Shown here piece after piece: positions 20,866 through 21,930 of a DNA stretch of 21,930 nt. A model generated the notes under the pieces. That model saw only the letters and a list, made by a program, of their open reading frames with translations, made no database searches and was not told the DNA's origin. The DNA lies in the NCBI GenBank assembly GCA_964515555.1, contig CAZEVY010000089.1:1-21930 (forward strand), given 5' to 3'. The position numbers and the translations under genes are program-made. How positions within the stretch are numbered: position 1 is the first letter of the stretch; every line of letters starts with the position of its first letter. The DNA is from CAZEVY01 sp964515555. GTDB lineage: Bacteria; Acidobacteriota; Terriglobia; Bryobacterales; Bryobacteraceae.

Positions 20866-21930
20866 CTATCGCGCGCCGCGCGTCAGCAGCATCACTTTAA
20901 GGGTCTGCAAGACGATGTAGGCGTCCAGCGCCGGTGTCAGGTTCTTGATGTAGTAGAGGTCGTACTCCAGCTTGACGCTGGTGTCCTCCACGTTGCCGGC
21001 GTAGATGTGGTTGATCTGGGCCCAGCCGGTCAGGCCGGGCTTCACGCATAGCCGTTGCCGGTAGAACGGTATCTGCGACGAAAGCGCCTCGACGAACTCC
21101 GGCCGCTCCGGGCGCGGCCCGACGATCGACATCTCGCCCTTCAGGATGTTGAACAACTGCGGCAGCTCGTCCAGCCGCAGGCGGCGCAGCCATCTTCCCA
21201 GCCGGGTCACCCGGGGGTCGTCCTCGGCCGCCCAGACGGCGCCCGACTCGGCTTCGGCGTCCTGCCGCATGGAGCGGAACTTGATCAGGGTGAACACGGC
21301 GCCGTTCAGCCCGACGCGCCGCTGCCGGTAAAGGATCGGGCCGCGCGAGGTGAGCCTCACCAGGATCGCGATCGCGATCATCACCGGCGCCGATCCCACC
21401 AGGCCCACCAGGGCGATCGCCGTCGAGTACATCGACTGAAGGCGGATGATGTTCGGCCTCGGCCCCATCTCGGCCGAAAAAACCAGTTGCGAAGGGCGGA
21501 TCTCGGTGAGGCAGACGCGACCGAAGGCCGCCTCGTAGGTCGCCGCCGCCTCCTCGATCCGGATTCCGCTGAAGCGCAGGTCGAGCAGTTCTTCGACGGG
21601 AAGGCGCTGGCGCCTCTCCGACATCCCGACGACAATCAGATCGGGCTGAGTCTCTCGGATCACCTGCGTAAAGGACGCCAGCGGACCGAGCACCGGAGCG
21701 CGCAGGTCGCCCTCATCCGGCGCGTCGTCGTCCACGAAACCGACGGCCGCCAGCCCCAGCTCCGGACGATCCCGGATGCGATTCGCGATCTTCCGGGACA
21801 CGTCGCTGGCCCCTAGAAATAGGACGCGACGCGCCGAAAGCGCGCTCACCACCATGGAGCTGTAGAGGAGCCGCCAGAGCGGCATCAGCACCAATACCAG
21901 GGCGCTGGCCGCCAGCAGGGTCCTCTTGGG
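20866..21930 (-). CDS. Polyprenyl-phosphate sugar transferase (5' end missing)
   Basis: About 354 C-terminal residues are visible; the frame is still open at the window edge. The visible part begins in a hydrophobic segment, followed by a Rossmann-like domain (RRVLFLGASDVSRKIANRI, then VGFVDDD). A further membrane segment leads into the catalytic domain of bacterial sugar transferases (Bac_transf family): KFRSM, RRLRLDELPQLFNILKGEMS, GPRPERPEF and KPGLTGWAQ. These enzymes attach the first sugar-phosphate to undecaprenyl phosphate for exopolysaccharide synthesis. The ending (KLEYDLYYIKN, then TRGAR) resembles the sugar transferases tied to PEP-CTERM/exosortase systems (TIGR03013), from memory. 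The TTG at 21894 is an internal codon, not the likely start, since the frame and hydrophobic segment continue upstream. Confidence 0.88.
   Translation of the reverse strand, partial: PKRTLLAASALVLVLMPLWRLLYSSMVVSALSARRVLFLGASDVSRKIANRIRDRPELGLAAVGFVDDDAPDEGDLRAPVLGPLASFTQVIRETQPDLIVVGMSERRQRLPVEELLDLRFSGIRIEEAAATYEAAFGRVCLTEIRPSQLVFSAEMGPRPNIIRLQSMYSTAIALVGLVGSAPVMIAIAILVRLTSRGPILYRQRRVGLNGAVFTLIKFRSMRQDAEAESGAVWAAEDDPRVTRLGRWLRRLRLDELPQLFNILKGEMSIVGPRPERPEFVEALSSQIPFYRQRLCVKPGLTGWAQINHIYAGNVEDTSVKLEYDLYYIKNLTPALDAYIVLQTLKVMLLTRGAR

Noticed and set aside
1..21930. CRISPR arrays, insertion sequences, rRNA genes, riboswitches
   Set aside because: I saw no regular spaced repeats, transposase frames, rRNA segments or known aptamer cores. 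Most spacers are too short for riboswitches.

Overview
The window is GC-rich bacterial chromosome, densely packed, with many 1-17 bp gene overlaps. Several features point to an acidobacterium of the Solibacter/Bryobacter type: a secreted protein with BACON-like repeats and the C-terminal domain known as TIGR03437 (originally defined from Solibacter), an outer-membrane receptor with a carboxypeptidase-like regulatory domain ahead of its plug, and a small Cys-containing secreted protein of a kind I associate with this group. This assignment comes from remembered families, not a search.

Layout. Positions 1-387 carry no recognisable gene. They hold short tandem repeats and, on the minus strand, the 5' half of a tRNA-Pro(UGG) that stops inside the anticodon stem. 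Positions 388-1973 (+) are a DUF4202 protein coupled to a secreted acetamidase/formamidase-like enzyme. Positions 1970-4138 (-) encode a TonB-dependent receptor resembling zinc receptors of the ZnuD type. A 212-bp spacer with two palindromic elements follows, then the BACON/TIGR03437 protein (4351-7125, -). From 7182 to 16282 everything is on the plus strand: a GT-C-like membrane protein, an oxalate/formate-type MFS transporter coupled to a RecF-like ATPase, a five-gene block (CarF/PEDS1-type plasmalogen desaturase, AGMO/sterol-desaturase-type hydroxylase, crotonase, two SDRs), a small secreted protein and a nucleotidyltransferase. Positions 16287-19631 (-) form a tightly coupled cluster read as fur -> FHA-GAF-PP2C phosphatase -> aquaglyceroporin -> DUF4440/NTF2-like protein. 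Positions 19783-20781 (+) encode a long-chain prenyl diphosphate synthase. The right edge (20866-21930, -) is a sugar transferase for exopolysaccharide synthesis that runs off the window.

How it may work together. The best candidate for an undescribed system is the block at 11139-15281. A vinyl-ether-forming desaturase and a second di-iron membrane hydroxylase of the superfamily containing alkylglycerol monooxygenase sit in one translationally coupled unit with acyl-CoA-type and dehydrogenase enzymes. This would fit making, remodelling or breaking down ether lipids, which acidobacteria are known to contain. The fur-led cluster would link a metal-responsive repressor with partner-switch-type phosphatase signalling and a glycerol/water channel.

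Several starts are preceded by a -10-like hexamer exactly 6 nt upstream, suggesting that leaderless or nearly leaderless transcripts are used here.
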